The position numbers were made by a program, and so were the translations under genes. A stretch of DNA of 5,588 nt from Bacillota bacterium (GTDB lineage Bacteria > Bacillota > Clostridia > Lachnospirales > Lachnospiraceae): NCBI GenBank assembly GCA_009177215.1, contig WFLY01000158.1:5585-11172 (forward strand). The letters are read 5' to 3'. Below are positions 1-5,588 of this stretch, piece after piece. The notes beneath the pieces are model-generated. The model was not told the origin of the DNA, did no database searches, and worked only from the letters and a program-made list of their open reading frames with translations. The stretch's first letter is position 1. Every line of letters starts with the position of its first letter.

Positions 1-391
1 ATTCATATACAAGATTTTCCTGATTTTCCTTGATTGCAATTTTTATCCATTTTACCAATTTAAAATATTCCACAGGTTTTCTGACAAACCCCAGCGTTTT
101 TATGCCAAAAGAATTCCAAACCATTTCCTCGTGATTGGAAATAAAAACAATACGCCAAATCCAGTCTGCTTCCTCCATCTGATGCATTACCTCAATACCA
201 TCCATACCACCAAGTTCAACATCTAAAAAAAGTAGATGAAGCCGCTCTCCCGTATATTGTAAAAGCTCCTCTCCCGATATAAATTCAACGCATTCATATG
301 ACTGAGCATATTCTGTAAAAAATTGCTCACACAGCTTGCGTATATGCTGTCTTTGCAAATCTTCATCATCACAAATCCCTATGTAAAACAT
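1..391 (-). CDS. Response regulator, receiver domain (AgrA/LytTR-like), 3' end cut by window
   Basis: The 130 visible codons encode a CheY-like receiver domain, which takes a phosphoryl group from a sensor histidine kinase. I translated it by hand. It begins MFYIGICDDE, and the family landmarks are all present: acidic pair D8/D9, phospho-acceptor D57 in LLFLDVELGGMDG, the switch Ser at S85 in FISN, and the conserved Lys K105 in RKP. A functional phosphorylation site is therefore expected. The sequence continues past base 1, so the output domain is not seen. The 'GICDDE' start and the 'ISNHEEM...GFVRKPVEYF' pattern are typical of LytTR-type (AgrA, VirR) regulators, so a LytTR DNA-binding domain is the likely C-terminus (inference). 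The ATG at 391 follows a GGGGAG (402-407) with a 10-nt spacer. It lies 26 bp after holB with no hairpin between them, so it is probably co-transcribed with holB. A partner kinase may lie beyond the left edge. Confidence 0.88.
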   Translation of the reverse strand, partial: MFYIGICDDEDLQRQHIRKLCEQFFTEYAQSYECVEFISGEELLQYTGERLHLLFLDVELGGMDGIEVMHQMEEADWIWRIVFISNHEEMVWNSFGIKTLGFVRKPVEYFKLVKWIKIAIKENQENLVYE

Positions 392-417
392 TCCCTTTTA
401 TCTCCCCATTTACCTGT

Positions 418-1410
418 TTACCCGTTCTCCTTTATCTCCAAAAATAACAGCTCCATAGTCAAATCAAAATTCACGTTGGCATTCAAACGGTTCTTTGCCT
501 TGTCAAGAGCCTGAATGACACGCTCGATTCCCTCATAGCTGCTGCGTGTGGCAACCTGCCGCAATGTCTGCATTTCCTCCCGGAAGACTATATGATTCAT
601 ATCCTTGGTTGCCTTAAAGAGAAGGATGTCACGATACCAAATTGCCATAATATCCAGATAATCATTAACCTCCAGCTTATACTCACTTATTTTTTTAATG
701 GCGGCAATGATTTCATGAAGCTCCATGTCCTGTATGTATTTAAGCAAGGATAATGCCTCCGCCTTTACATTTTCAAATTCCTCGCTGGAAGCAAGTGCCT
801 TGGCCTTTCCCACATTTCCCCTTGCGAAGGCAACACAGACCTCCGCTTTATAGTCCGGCACCTGCAGCTGCTCCATCAAGTATTTGCGCACCTGAGCATC
901 TGCCACCGGTTTCATATTCAGAACTATACAGCGGCTTAAAATAGTGGGAAGAAGGGTGTTCACATTGGCAGTCAACAGCATTATCACCGCATATTCCGGC
1001 GGCTCCTCCAGAGTTTTCAAAATGGCGTTCTGTGCCTGAACCGTCATTTTTTCCGCTTCGTTCACAATATAAATCTTGTACGGGCTGCTGTAGGGCTTGA
1101 TTACCACATCATTATTGATTTGGCTGCGAATATCCTCCACGCTGATGGTACCCGGTTTTTCATGGGTTATCCGAATAATGTCCGGCTGGTTGTGGGAAAG
1201 CGCCTGCTTGCAGGAGTGGCACTGCCCGCAGGGCTCGTCTCCCTTTTCTTCACACTGCAGCGCCATAGCAAAAACCCGGGCTATAAATTCCTTGCCGGAA
1301 GCCTTTTCACCGTTAATGATATACGCATGTGAAATTTTATTGGCAGCAAGGGCATTCTGCAAATGCTCCTTAATCTGTTCCTGTCCGATAATATCCTTAA
1401 AGCTTGCCAT
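418..1410 (-). CDS. holB: DNA polymerase III subunit delta' (clamp loader)
   Basis: This is the delta' subunit of the DNA polymerase III clamp loader, which helps the DnaX-delta complex open and load the beta clamp. The chosen start gives 330 aa, the usual size. Residues 1-20 (MASFKDIIGQEQIKEHLQNA) match the AAA+ N-terminus. A P-loop-like G34-x4-G39-K40 lacks the following Ser/Thr (E41). A four-cysteine zinc module lies at C53, C61, C64 and C67. A Walker-B-like IVNEAE (115-120) has Asn in place of Asp. ILKTLEEPP (130-138) and the SRC motif at S159-R160-C161 are clear. Degenerate ATP sites are normal for delta', which is not the motor subunit. The frame is open upstream to a TTG at 1527 inside yaaR, but that start lacks family similarity. 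An ATG at 1422 (four more residues, GAGG with a 7-nt spacer) is a real alternative to the ATG at 1410 (GAGG, 6-nt spacer). I chose 1410 because delta' proteins usually begin a few residues before the FKDIIG motif. Confidence 0.93.
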   Translation of the reverse strand: MASFKDIIGQEQIKEHLQNALAANKISHAYIINGEKASGKEFIARVFAMALQCEEKGDEPCGQCHSCKQALSHNQPDIIRITHEKPGTISVEDIRSQINNDVVIKPYSSPYKIYIVNEAEKMTVQAQNAILKTLEEPPEYAVIMLLTANVNTLLPTILSRCIVLNMKPVADAQVRKYLMEQLQVPDYKAEVCVAFARGNVGKAKALASSEEFENVKAEALSLLKYIQDMELHEIIAAIKKISEYKLEVNDYLDIMAIWYRDILLFKATKDMNHIVFREEMQTLRQVATRSSYEGIERVIQALDKAKNRLNANVNFDLTMELLFLEIKENG

Positions 1411-1486
1411 ACTTTCCCTCATTTCTGCGCCTCTTTTGCTCAAACCTGTCAAATGCGCGTAAACTAATTTATCTGTTCCGTACTTT

Positions 1487-1927
1487 TTATGTAAAGATAT
1501 CCAGAAGCAATCCCCTGATTTCCCCAATCTTATTGAGAATCTCGAGATTATCCTTTTCGTCCTTCATAAGCTCCTGAGCCAGCTGATCCAAATTCTCGTC
1601 TATAAGCCGTATAATACCATATACACGGTGTCTTCCCCTTCTGTCCAAAAAATTTTCTCTGGAAAATGAATGCGAATGTGTGACAACCTCATTCAAGAAA
1701 TCTTTAATAAGCCCCCTGTAATGCTTCATATCCTTTATGTCCTTACGTTTGGAAAGCTTTTCTCCCTGCATGGTAATTTCCTCCATAAGACCATTCAGCC
1801 TTGCCTGAAGCTCCGCCTCCTCAATATGGCTTGCAAGCATAAATTTAAAGTTGCCGTCTGTAGGCTGTTGCTGCTTTGTCTGCTCCACCTGAGTGGTCTG
1901 CGTCACTTGATTCACTTTAATATCCAT
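1487..1927 (-). CDS. yaaR: YaaR family protein (DUF327)
   Basis: This 146-aa soluble, mostly alpha-helical protein belongs to the YaaR/DUF327 family. Its function is not established; the gene lies next to holB in many Firmicutes. The first ~25 residues ([13 protein letters not shown]...) are polar, Gln/Thr-rich and probably disordered. The conserved core includes [16 protein letters not shown] (about residues 67-82) and [20 protein letters not shown] (about 97-116), followed by a charged C-terminal helix. There is no signal peptide, membrane segment or catalytic motif. The ATG follows an AGGTG (1933-1937) with a 5-nt spacer, and that site overlaps the stop codon of the upstream kinase-like gene; only 4 bp separate the two frames, which suggests translational coupling. 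The family name is assigned from motif recognition and from position between a nucleotide-kinase-fold gene and holB, as in Bacillus subtilis. Confidence 0.9.
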   Translation of the reverse strand: MDIKVNQVTQTTQVEQTKQQQPTDGNFKFMLASHIEEAELQARLNGLMEEITMQGEKLSKRKDIKDMKHYRGLIKDFLNEVVTHSHSFSRENFLDRRGRHRVYGIIRLIDENLDQLAQELMKDEKDNLEILNKIGEIRGLLLDIFT

Positions 1928-1931
1928 GGAC

Positions 1932-2540
1932 TCACCTGCCCTTTCCGTAAGAATTCTGGTTTTCTTTTATGTAAACTACTATTTCCCTTAAACATTTTGC
2001 CAAATCGTCATTGTAAAAGCTTCTCCCAATACCTGCTGCCTGCAGCTTCTCCTCTTCAAAATCAGCACTGTCCGCCAGAAATCTCCGGCACATCTCCTCG
2101 TATTTGGGATTTTTCTGTTTCTTCTCCCGGTTCAGCGCTCTCTGGAGCCTGATTCCATCATCCAGCTCTATCAGTATAGGAAATACTCTGTCCTGTCCGA
2201 AATACTCCTTCATCTTTTGATATGCTTCCAGCGTGCCTATCATAATATAATCCTTCTGACTTAATTGTATCTGTCCGTCGTCCACTGTAAAATAGCGCCA
2301 CAGTCCATGAAAGGTATGGTATGCCCGCTGCTCAATTATTTTTCCTTGAGCAAGCAGGCGCTGAAAGCCTTCCTCATCGGTAAAATTATATTCCACCCCG
2401 TTTTGTTCTCCAGCCCGTATGGGTCTTGTAGTGTAGGGTATGATAGTCTGTAATTCCAGCGATTTTTCCTTCAATAACCTTTTATATATGGTATCCTTCC
2501 CCGTGGAGCTTTTTCCCATAAGATATATAATCTGAGCCAT
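1932..2540 (-). CDS. Guanylate-kinase-like P-loop protein (divergent, substrate uncertain)
   Basis: This 202-aa cytosolic protein has the nucleoside-monophosphate-kinase fold. An N-terminal P-loop is visible (G9KSSTGK15-D16-T17). The guanylate kinase signature follows at [18 protein letters not shown] (residues 36-53), retaining R39, R42 and Y51, plus E70. By eye against yeast guanylate kinase, the GMP-contacting Ser34 aligns with Pro35, and the Asp100 of the 'IDxQG' motif aligns with Gly102 in IGTLEAY. The usual GNYYG segment reads HGLWRYF (78-84). It is therefore probably a paralogue and not the housekeeping Gmk, and GMP phosphorylation should not be assumed. Similar proteins beside yaaR-holB in Clostridia are commonly annotated 'guanylate kinase' (recalled, not searched). 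The ATG lies 5 bp after the pyk stop. GAGG at 2551-2554 (10-nt spacer) and AGGA at 2544-2547 (3-nt spacer) both lie at the pyk 3' end, so translation is probably coupled. In B. subtilis thymidylate kinase occupies the comparable position. Confidence 0.82.
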   Translation of the reverse strand: MAQIIYLMGKSSTGKDTIYKRLLKEKSLELQTIIPYTTRPIRAGEQNGVEYNFTDEEGFQRLLAQGKIIEQRAYHTFHGLWRYFTVDDGQIQLSQKDYIMIGTLEAYQKMKEYFGQDRVFPILIELDDGIRLQRALNREKKQKNPKYEEMCRRFLADSADFEEEKLQAAGIGRSFYNDDLAKCLREIVVYIKENQNSYGKGR

Positions 2541-2545
2541 CTTTC

Positions 2546-3958
2546 CTAAACCTCTACTACTCGTATCATATTGGTCTTACCCGCAATTCCCAAGGGTACT
2601 CCCGCCGTAATTACCACAATATCGCCCTTTTTCACATAACCTGCCTCCTGCGCCTTTGCTACTGCGTCTGCAAAAAGCTCTTCTGTTGTCTCCTCACGCT
2701 TAAGATAAAGAGGATTCACGCCCCACAAAAGATTCAGCTGGCTGTAAACTCTCTCACTGGTGGTACATCCGATAATCGGACAGCCCGGCTTAAATCTGGA
2801 AATGGACTCTGCCGTGTAACCGGAAAGTGTTACTGTAATAATAGCCGCCGCTTCCAAATCCATTGCCGTGGTACAGGTTGCGTAAGCAATTGCCGTGGTT
2901 ATACATTTGTGTTCAGAAACTGACGTTTGTGTCATTCTCCTGCGGTAATCAATGTCAAACTCTGCGCTTTCGGCAATCCTCGCCATCGTTTTTACCGCTT
3001 CCACCGGATATTGTCCTGCAGCGCTTTCCCCCGAAAGCATAATTGCCGTAGTTCCGTCATAAATGGCATTGGCAATATCTGTTGCCTCCGCTCTGGTAGG
3101 ACGGGGATTCTTTATCATGGATTCCAGCATTTGAGTTGCCGTGATCACATGCTTACCCTGAGCATTGGCAAGCTTAATCATTTTTTTCTGAAGCACCGGA
3201 ACCTCCTCTAAAGGAATTTCCACACCCATATCTCCTCTTGCAACCATGATACCGTCGGAAACGCTTAGAATTTCCTCCAAATTCATAATACCCTGCATAT
3301 TTTCAATCTTGGCAATGATTTTCATAGGGCATTTATGTTCATCCAGAATTCTGCGCACCTGCATAATATCCTCCTTGGTGCGGGCAAAGGACGCCGCCAA
3401 AAACTCATAGCCCATCTCAATGCCGAACAAAATATCTTCTCTGTCCACATCGCTGATATAAGGCATGGAAAGCACTACTCCCGGCACATTAACACCCTTG
3501 TGATTGGATACATAACCACCGTTTACAACACGGCAGACAATTTCCTCTCCTTTGATTTCTTCCACAACCATTTCAATCAATCCGTCATCAATTAAGATAG
3601 TAGTTCCGATATCTATGTCATCTTTTAAATTCTTATAAGAAATAGTCGCCTTGTCCGAGGTTCCCATTATTTCCTCGGTAGTAAGAATAAAAGTCTGCCC
3701 TGTTACAAGTTCTACCCTGCCACCCACAAAATCACGCAGACGGATTTCAGGACCTTTTGTATCCAAAAGAGTTGCCACAGGCAGATTCAATTCCTTTCTG
3801 ACCTTGTCTACCCGCTCAAACTTCACCTTCTGCTCCTCGTGGGTTCCGTGGGAAAAATTGAATCTTGCCACATTCATTCCTGCAAGCATCAACTCGCGCA
3901 GACGTTCTTCACTTTCACTTGCCGGTCCTATGGTACAAATAATTTTCGTTTTTCTCAT
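2546..3958 (-). CDS. pyk: Pyruvate kinase
   Basis: Pyruvate kinase catalyses the last glycolytic step, PEP + ADP to pyruvate + ATP, as a cytosolic tetramer. The 470-aa product is full length for the short bacterial form and lacks the extra C-terminal PEP-utiliser-like domain of Bacillus Pyk. Visible landmarks are the N-terminal TKIICTIGPASE, the substrate/K+ site residues R32, N34 and S36 in RFNFSHG, and D66-T67-K68 in DTKGPEIR. The B (lid) domain spans roughly 70-165. The catalytic Lys K217 and Mg2+ ligand E219 lie in IIAKIENMQG, and Mg2+ ligand D243 in ARGDMGVEIP. TATQMLESM (273-281) and DGTTAIMLSGESAAGQYP (301-318) are also intact. Glu71, equivalent to rabbit Glu117, predicts K+ dependence. 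The allosteric C domain runs from about residue 335 to the end. The ATG follows a modest GAGAG (3968-3972) with a 9-nt spacer. It is the probable first gene of an operon with the kinase-like gene, yaaR and holB. Confidence 0.98.
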   Translation of the reverse strand: MRKTKIICTIGPASESEERLRELMLAGMNVARFNFSHGTHEEQKVKFERVDKVRKELNLPVATLLDTKGPEIRLRDFVGGRVELVTGQTFILTTEEIMGTSDKATISYKNLKDDIDIGTTILIDDGLIEMVVEEIKGEEIVCRVVNGGYVSNHKGVNVPGVVLSMPYISDVDREDILFGIEMGYEFLAASFARTKEDIMQVRRILDEHKCPMKIIAKIENMQGIMNLEEILSVSDGIMVARGDMGVEIPLEEVPVLQKKMIKLANAQGKHVITATQMLESMIKNPRPTRAEATDIANAIYDGTTAIMLSGESAAGQYPVEAVKTMARIAESAEFDIDYRRRMTQTSVSEHKCITTAIAYATCTTAMDLEAAAIITVTLSGYTAESISRFKPGCPIIGCTTSERVYSQLNLLWGVNPLYLKREETTEELFADAVAKAQEAGYVKKGDIVVITAGVPLGIAGKTNMIRVVEV

Positions 3959-3983
3959 AATTGTTTACTCTCTTTCCGGTTAT

Positions 3984-4035
3984 ATTATATATCGTCAATC
4001 ATTCACCTTATAATCAGTATTGCCGTATCATTATA
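3984..4035 (-). promoter_or_regulatory. Possible pyk promoter region (AT-rich, two TATAAT boxes)
   Basis: Read on the minus strand, two perfect TATAAT hexamers occur upstream of pyk: at 3989-3984, 25 nt before the ATG, and at 4035-4030. The nearer one would give a very short leader carrying the pyk ribosome binding site. Neither has a convincing TTGACA-like partner at 16-18 nt; a TTGACG sits only 3 nt from the nearer box, which is too close. The case rests on the -10 matches and on pyk following a probable terminator, so this is a tentative call. Confidence 0.3.
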
Positions 4036-4047
4036 ATTATTGCCCAT
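4003..4047 (-). other. 14-codon open frame with strong Shine-Dalgarno (possible leader peptide)
   Basis: An ATG at 4047 is preceded by GAGGAG (4054-4059) with a 6-nt spacer, the best ribosome binding site in the window. The frame encodes MGNNYNDTAILIIR and stops with TGA at 4005-4003, 44 nt before the pyk ATG. I do not recognise the peptide. It could be a leader peptide upstream of pyk, or the decayed 5' end of a lost gene. The AT-rich pyk promoter candidate at 3984-3989 lies downstream of it, so it would be in the pyk transcript only if transcription starts farther upstream. Short open frames arise by chance, so this is weak as a gene call. Confidence 0.25.
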
Positions 4048-4101
4048 ATCAATCTCCTCACTGCCAACAACCTGCATATTTCTGCCGCCCCTTTTGCTGC
4101 A

Positions 4102-4154
4102 CCGCAATGCGAATCTCAAATTCCCATCTAAGACCCAATTTGGGTCGCTTGCGG
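4102..4154 (-). repeat. Long imperfect inverted repeat / potential structured RNA
   Basis: This 53-nt intergenic segment folds back on itself. The arm 4102-4112 pairs with 4145-4154 over 10 bp, with one extra base at 4108. Inside it, CAAATT (4117-4122) pairs with AATTTG (4137-4142). An alternative inner hairpin uses the palindrome GACCCAATTTGGGTC at 4132-4146, which competes with the long fold. Outside, CTGCA (4097-4101) can meet TGCAG (4162-4166) across an unpaired stretch. It lies between the decarboxylase terminator and pyk. It could be a structured leader, a dispersed intergenic hairpin element, or the scar of an insertion. The pairings are directly visible; the role is unknown, and I do not recognise a named riboswitch class. 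Confidence 0.5.
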
Positions 4155-4164
4155 CACAAATTGC

Positions 4165-4200
4165 AGATTGAAAAATAGCTATCAAGCTATTTTTCAATCT
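4165..4200 (-). terminator. Perfect 16-bp-arm palindrome, probable terminator of the decarboxylase gene
   Basis: Arms 4165-4180 and 4185-4200 are exact inverted complements around the 4-nt loop ATCA. On the minus strand the 3' arm contains AGCTATTTTT, so the RNA has a hairpin flanked by an A-run and a U-run, the layout of a bidirectional intrinsic terminator. The decarboxylase TGA stop (4196-4194) lies inside the first arm. The GC-poor stem and the arm continuing past the U-run (CAATCT) make termination strength uncertain. It plausibly separates the decarboxylase from the pyk operon. Confidence 0.55.
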
Positions 4201-5588
4201 ATTACTTCATCGACTATACATTTTACGCGGTAATTTCCCTTGTCGCCCCATACTCCCTGCACCTTAAGCCCCTGCTCCAAATATTCTATGATATGCAAGT
4301 ATTGCCTTTCTGCAAGTATCTCACCAGGCGCCAAAATCGGCACTCCCGGCGGATAAATGTTCACAAAATCGGCAATCCTTCTGCCCACTGCGGCGCTAAG
4401 CTCTACCTGCTCCCATGACATATCCCACGCCGCCGCAAGAGGAAGGGGAAACCGGCTGACGGCACTTGACAGTCCGCTATCCGCCATTCCTTCCATATCC
4501 CACCCTGCTACAGCTGCCTGATGAATTTTCTCAACCGGCTGCGTTGCGGTTTGTTGCATGGCTTCCTTTTCCGATTGTGTCAATGACTCTTCTTCCCCGC
4601 AGCCATCAAAGGCTATCTGTGCATCAATATGAAGCAGCGCCCTTGTCATCCTCTCATAAGCCTGCCTGCCGTCCGCCATTGTAAACATGGCAAGACAGTA
4701 GCTGCCGCACGCCATCTCCGTTTGTAGGTGATATTCTTCCAATAATGTGCGATAAAGCTGCTGCCCGGTCATTCCTGTTTCCTTACAATCAATCACAAGC
4801 TTCCCGATATCCTGACGTTTTTCATCATCCGTCACAAAGCGCAGCCGCCTGCAATGAGACAATTTCCCCATCATAGACTGATACAGGAACCTAAATTCAC
4901 GAAACAGCTCCCGCCCTTGCTCCTCCACTATTTTAAGAGCATTGTCAATACTTGCCATTAATACATAGGATGGACTGCTGGATTGATAAATATGCAAAAA
5001 ACGCCGCAATCGCTCCCTGTCAATCCTATTTCCGTTCACATGCAAAAGCGCCGTCTGGGTCATCGCCGGCAGGGTTTTATGGACACTGTGAATCACCAAA
5101 TCCGCACCCGCCTGATTGCTGTTAGGTGCAAAGCCTTCCGCAAACCCCAGATGGGCGCCATGCGCCTCGTCCACAATCAAGGGAATCCCTTTTGCATGTA
5201 CCACTCTGGCAATTTCCGCCACATCCGCTATCCTTCCCTCGTAGGTAGGCGACACCAAAAATACCGCTTCAATGTCCGATTCCCGCTCTAAAGCCTCCTC
5301 TACCTGTTTTGGCGTAACAGCATCACAGATATCATATCCTTCAAACATCGGCGGATACAGATATGTTATCTTTAAATTCCTAATATATGCTCCATGGTAA
5401 GCCGACTTGTGACTGTTCCTTGCCATTAAAATATGTCCGCCAAAGGATACAGTGCTGCTGATAGCGCTTAAAATGCCGCAGGTACTTCCGTTTATCAGAT
5501 AAAAGCTCTCTTCCGCTCCATAGAGAACCGCCGCTCTTTCCTGCAGTTCCTTAAGGATACCTTCCGGCTCATGCAAATTATCAAAGCC
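4194..5588 (-). CDS. Orn/Lys/Arg decarboxylase (PLP-dependent), 5' end cut by window
   Basis: This is a fold-type I PLP enzyme of the Orn/Lys/Arg decarboxylase family, which removes CO2 from a basic amino acid to give a diamine or agmatine for polyamine synthesis. The visible 464 residues begin GFDNLHEPEGI, the family's N-terminal motif, and run off the right edge; about 30 residues are probably missing, judging from the ~480-490-aa relatives such as B. subtilis YaaO. Landmarks in visible numbering: PLP phosphate-binding region NGSTCGILSAI (33-43), DEAHGAH (140-146), and the Schiff-base Lys171 in SVHKTLPAMTQTA (codon at 5078-5076). The C-terminal domain signature YPPGVPILAPGE is at 412-423. 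A stretch at about 325-380, rich in Glu, Gln and Ala, links the PLP and C-terminal domains and looks poorly conserved. Substrate (Arg, Lys or Orn) cannot be told from sequence alone. A TTG at 5576 is not the start, because the family motif extends upstream of it. Confidence 0.93.
   Translation of the reverse strand, partial: GFDNLHEPEGILKELQERAAVLYGAEESFYLINGSTCGILSAISSTVSFGGHILMARNSHKSAYHGAYIRNLKITYLYPPMFEGYDICDAVTPKQVEEALERESDIEAVFLVSPTYEGRIADVAEIARVVHAKGIPLIVDEAHGAHLGFAEGFAPNSNQAGADLVIHSVHKTLPAMTQTALLHVNGNRIDRERLRRFLHIYQSSSPSYVLMASIDNALKIVEEQGRELFREFRFLYQSMMGKLSHCRRLRFVTDDEKRQDIGKLVIDCKETGMTGQQLYRTLLEEYHLQTEMACGSYCLAMFTMADGRQAYERMTRALLHIDAQIAFDGCGEEESLTQSEKEAMQQTATQPVEKIHQAAVAGWDMEGMADSGLSSAVSRFPLPLAAAWDMSWEQVELSAAVGRRIADFVNIYPPGVPILAPGEILAERQYLHIIEYLEQGLKVQGVWGDKGNYRVKCIVDEVID

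Noticed and set aside
418..1410. Altered Walker A and Walker B residues in holB as evidence of a broken gene
   Set aside because: Delta' subunits commonly have degenerate ATP sites; the zinc cysteines, SRC motif and full length are intact.
1447..1452. Perfect TTGACA on the minus strand upstream of holB, a possible -35 box
   Set aside because: No -10-like hexamer lies 16-18 nt downstream; that position is the GC-rich ribosome-binding region.
1097..1462. 121-codon plus-strand open frame
   Set aside because: It is antisense to the conserved N-terminal AAA+ region of holB. No motif or start signal supports it.
1670..2152. 160-codon plus-strand open frame
   Set aside because: It is antisense to yaaR and the kinase-like gene, both of which have clear family motifs and ribosome binding sites. 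The translation shows no domain and is consistent with a chance frame.
2865..2920. Repeated GCCGTGGT motif within pyk
   Set aside because: It encodes two similar TTA-containing peptide segments within the conserved pyruvate kinase C domain; two short copies are not a repeat array.
3651..4013. 120-codon plus-strand open frame crossing the pyk start
   Set aside because: It is antisense to the highly conserved pyk N-terminus; the hydrophobic tail is a by-product of AT-rich intergenic DNA.
4003..4197. 64-codon minus-strand open frame filling the gap between the decarboxylase and pyk
   Set aside because: It begins with TTG inside the terminator palindrome, has no ribosome binding site there, and its translation crosses the long hairpin. 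No recognised family. Only the 14-codon 3' part has a credible start.

Overview
The window is a compact, minus-strand block of low-to-moderate GC DNA. It looks like a Clostridia chromosome, most probably a Lachnospiraceae-like Firmicute. This rests on gene content and order (Orn/Lys/Arg decarboxylase, a guanylate-kinase-like protein, a YaaR/DUF327 protein, DNA polymerase III delta'), on the short 470-residue pyruvate kinase, and on the purine-rich ribosome binding sites. No 16S or other taxonomic marker is present, so the family-level placement is inference. No plus-strand gene is supported.

In transcription order (right to left): the right edge (5588-4194) holds a PLP-dependent Orn/Lys/Arg decarboxylase that lacks only its extreme N-terminus. 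Its stop codon lies inside a perfect 16-bp-arm palindrome (4165-4200) that probably acts as a terminator. A 235-bp non-coding gap follows (3959-4193). It holds a long imperfect hairpin (4102-4154), a 14-codon open frame with the best Shine-Dalgarno in the window (4047-4003), and AT-rich promoter-like boxes. Next comes pyruvate kinase (3958-2546). Five bases later is a divergent guanylate-kinase-like P-loop protein (2540-1932), then, four bases on, yaaR (1927-1487). After a 76-bp gap comes holB (1410-418), and 26 bp later the start of a receiver-domain response regulator (391-1) that runs off the left edge.

The genes from pyk to the response regulator are close-packed and co-oriented, with no terminator visible between them. 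They are best read as one operon joining glycolysis, a nucleotide-kinase-fold protein, the clamp loader and a signalling gene. In Bacillus subtilis the equivalent region runs yaaO-tmk-yaaQ-yaaR-holB-ricT(yaaT). Here the kinase slot holds a GMK-like protein instead of tmk, yaaQ is absent, pyk sits between the decarboxylase and the kinase, and a response regulator follows holB where ricT is expected. I see no CRISPR array, prophage, transposase, tRNA or rRNA. The parts most worth a second look are the structured pyk leader or intergenic element, the GMK-like protein with altered nucleotide-site residues, and the operon rearrangement.
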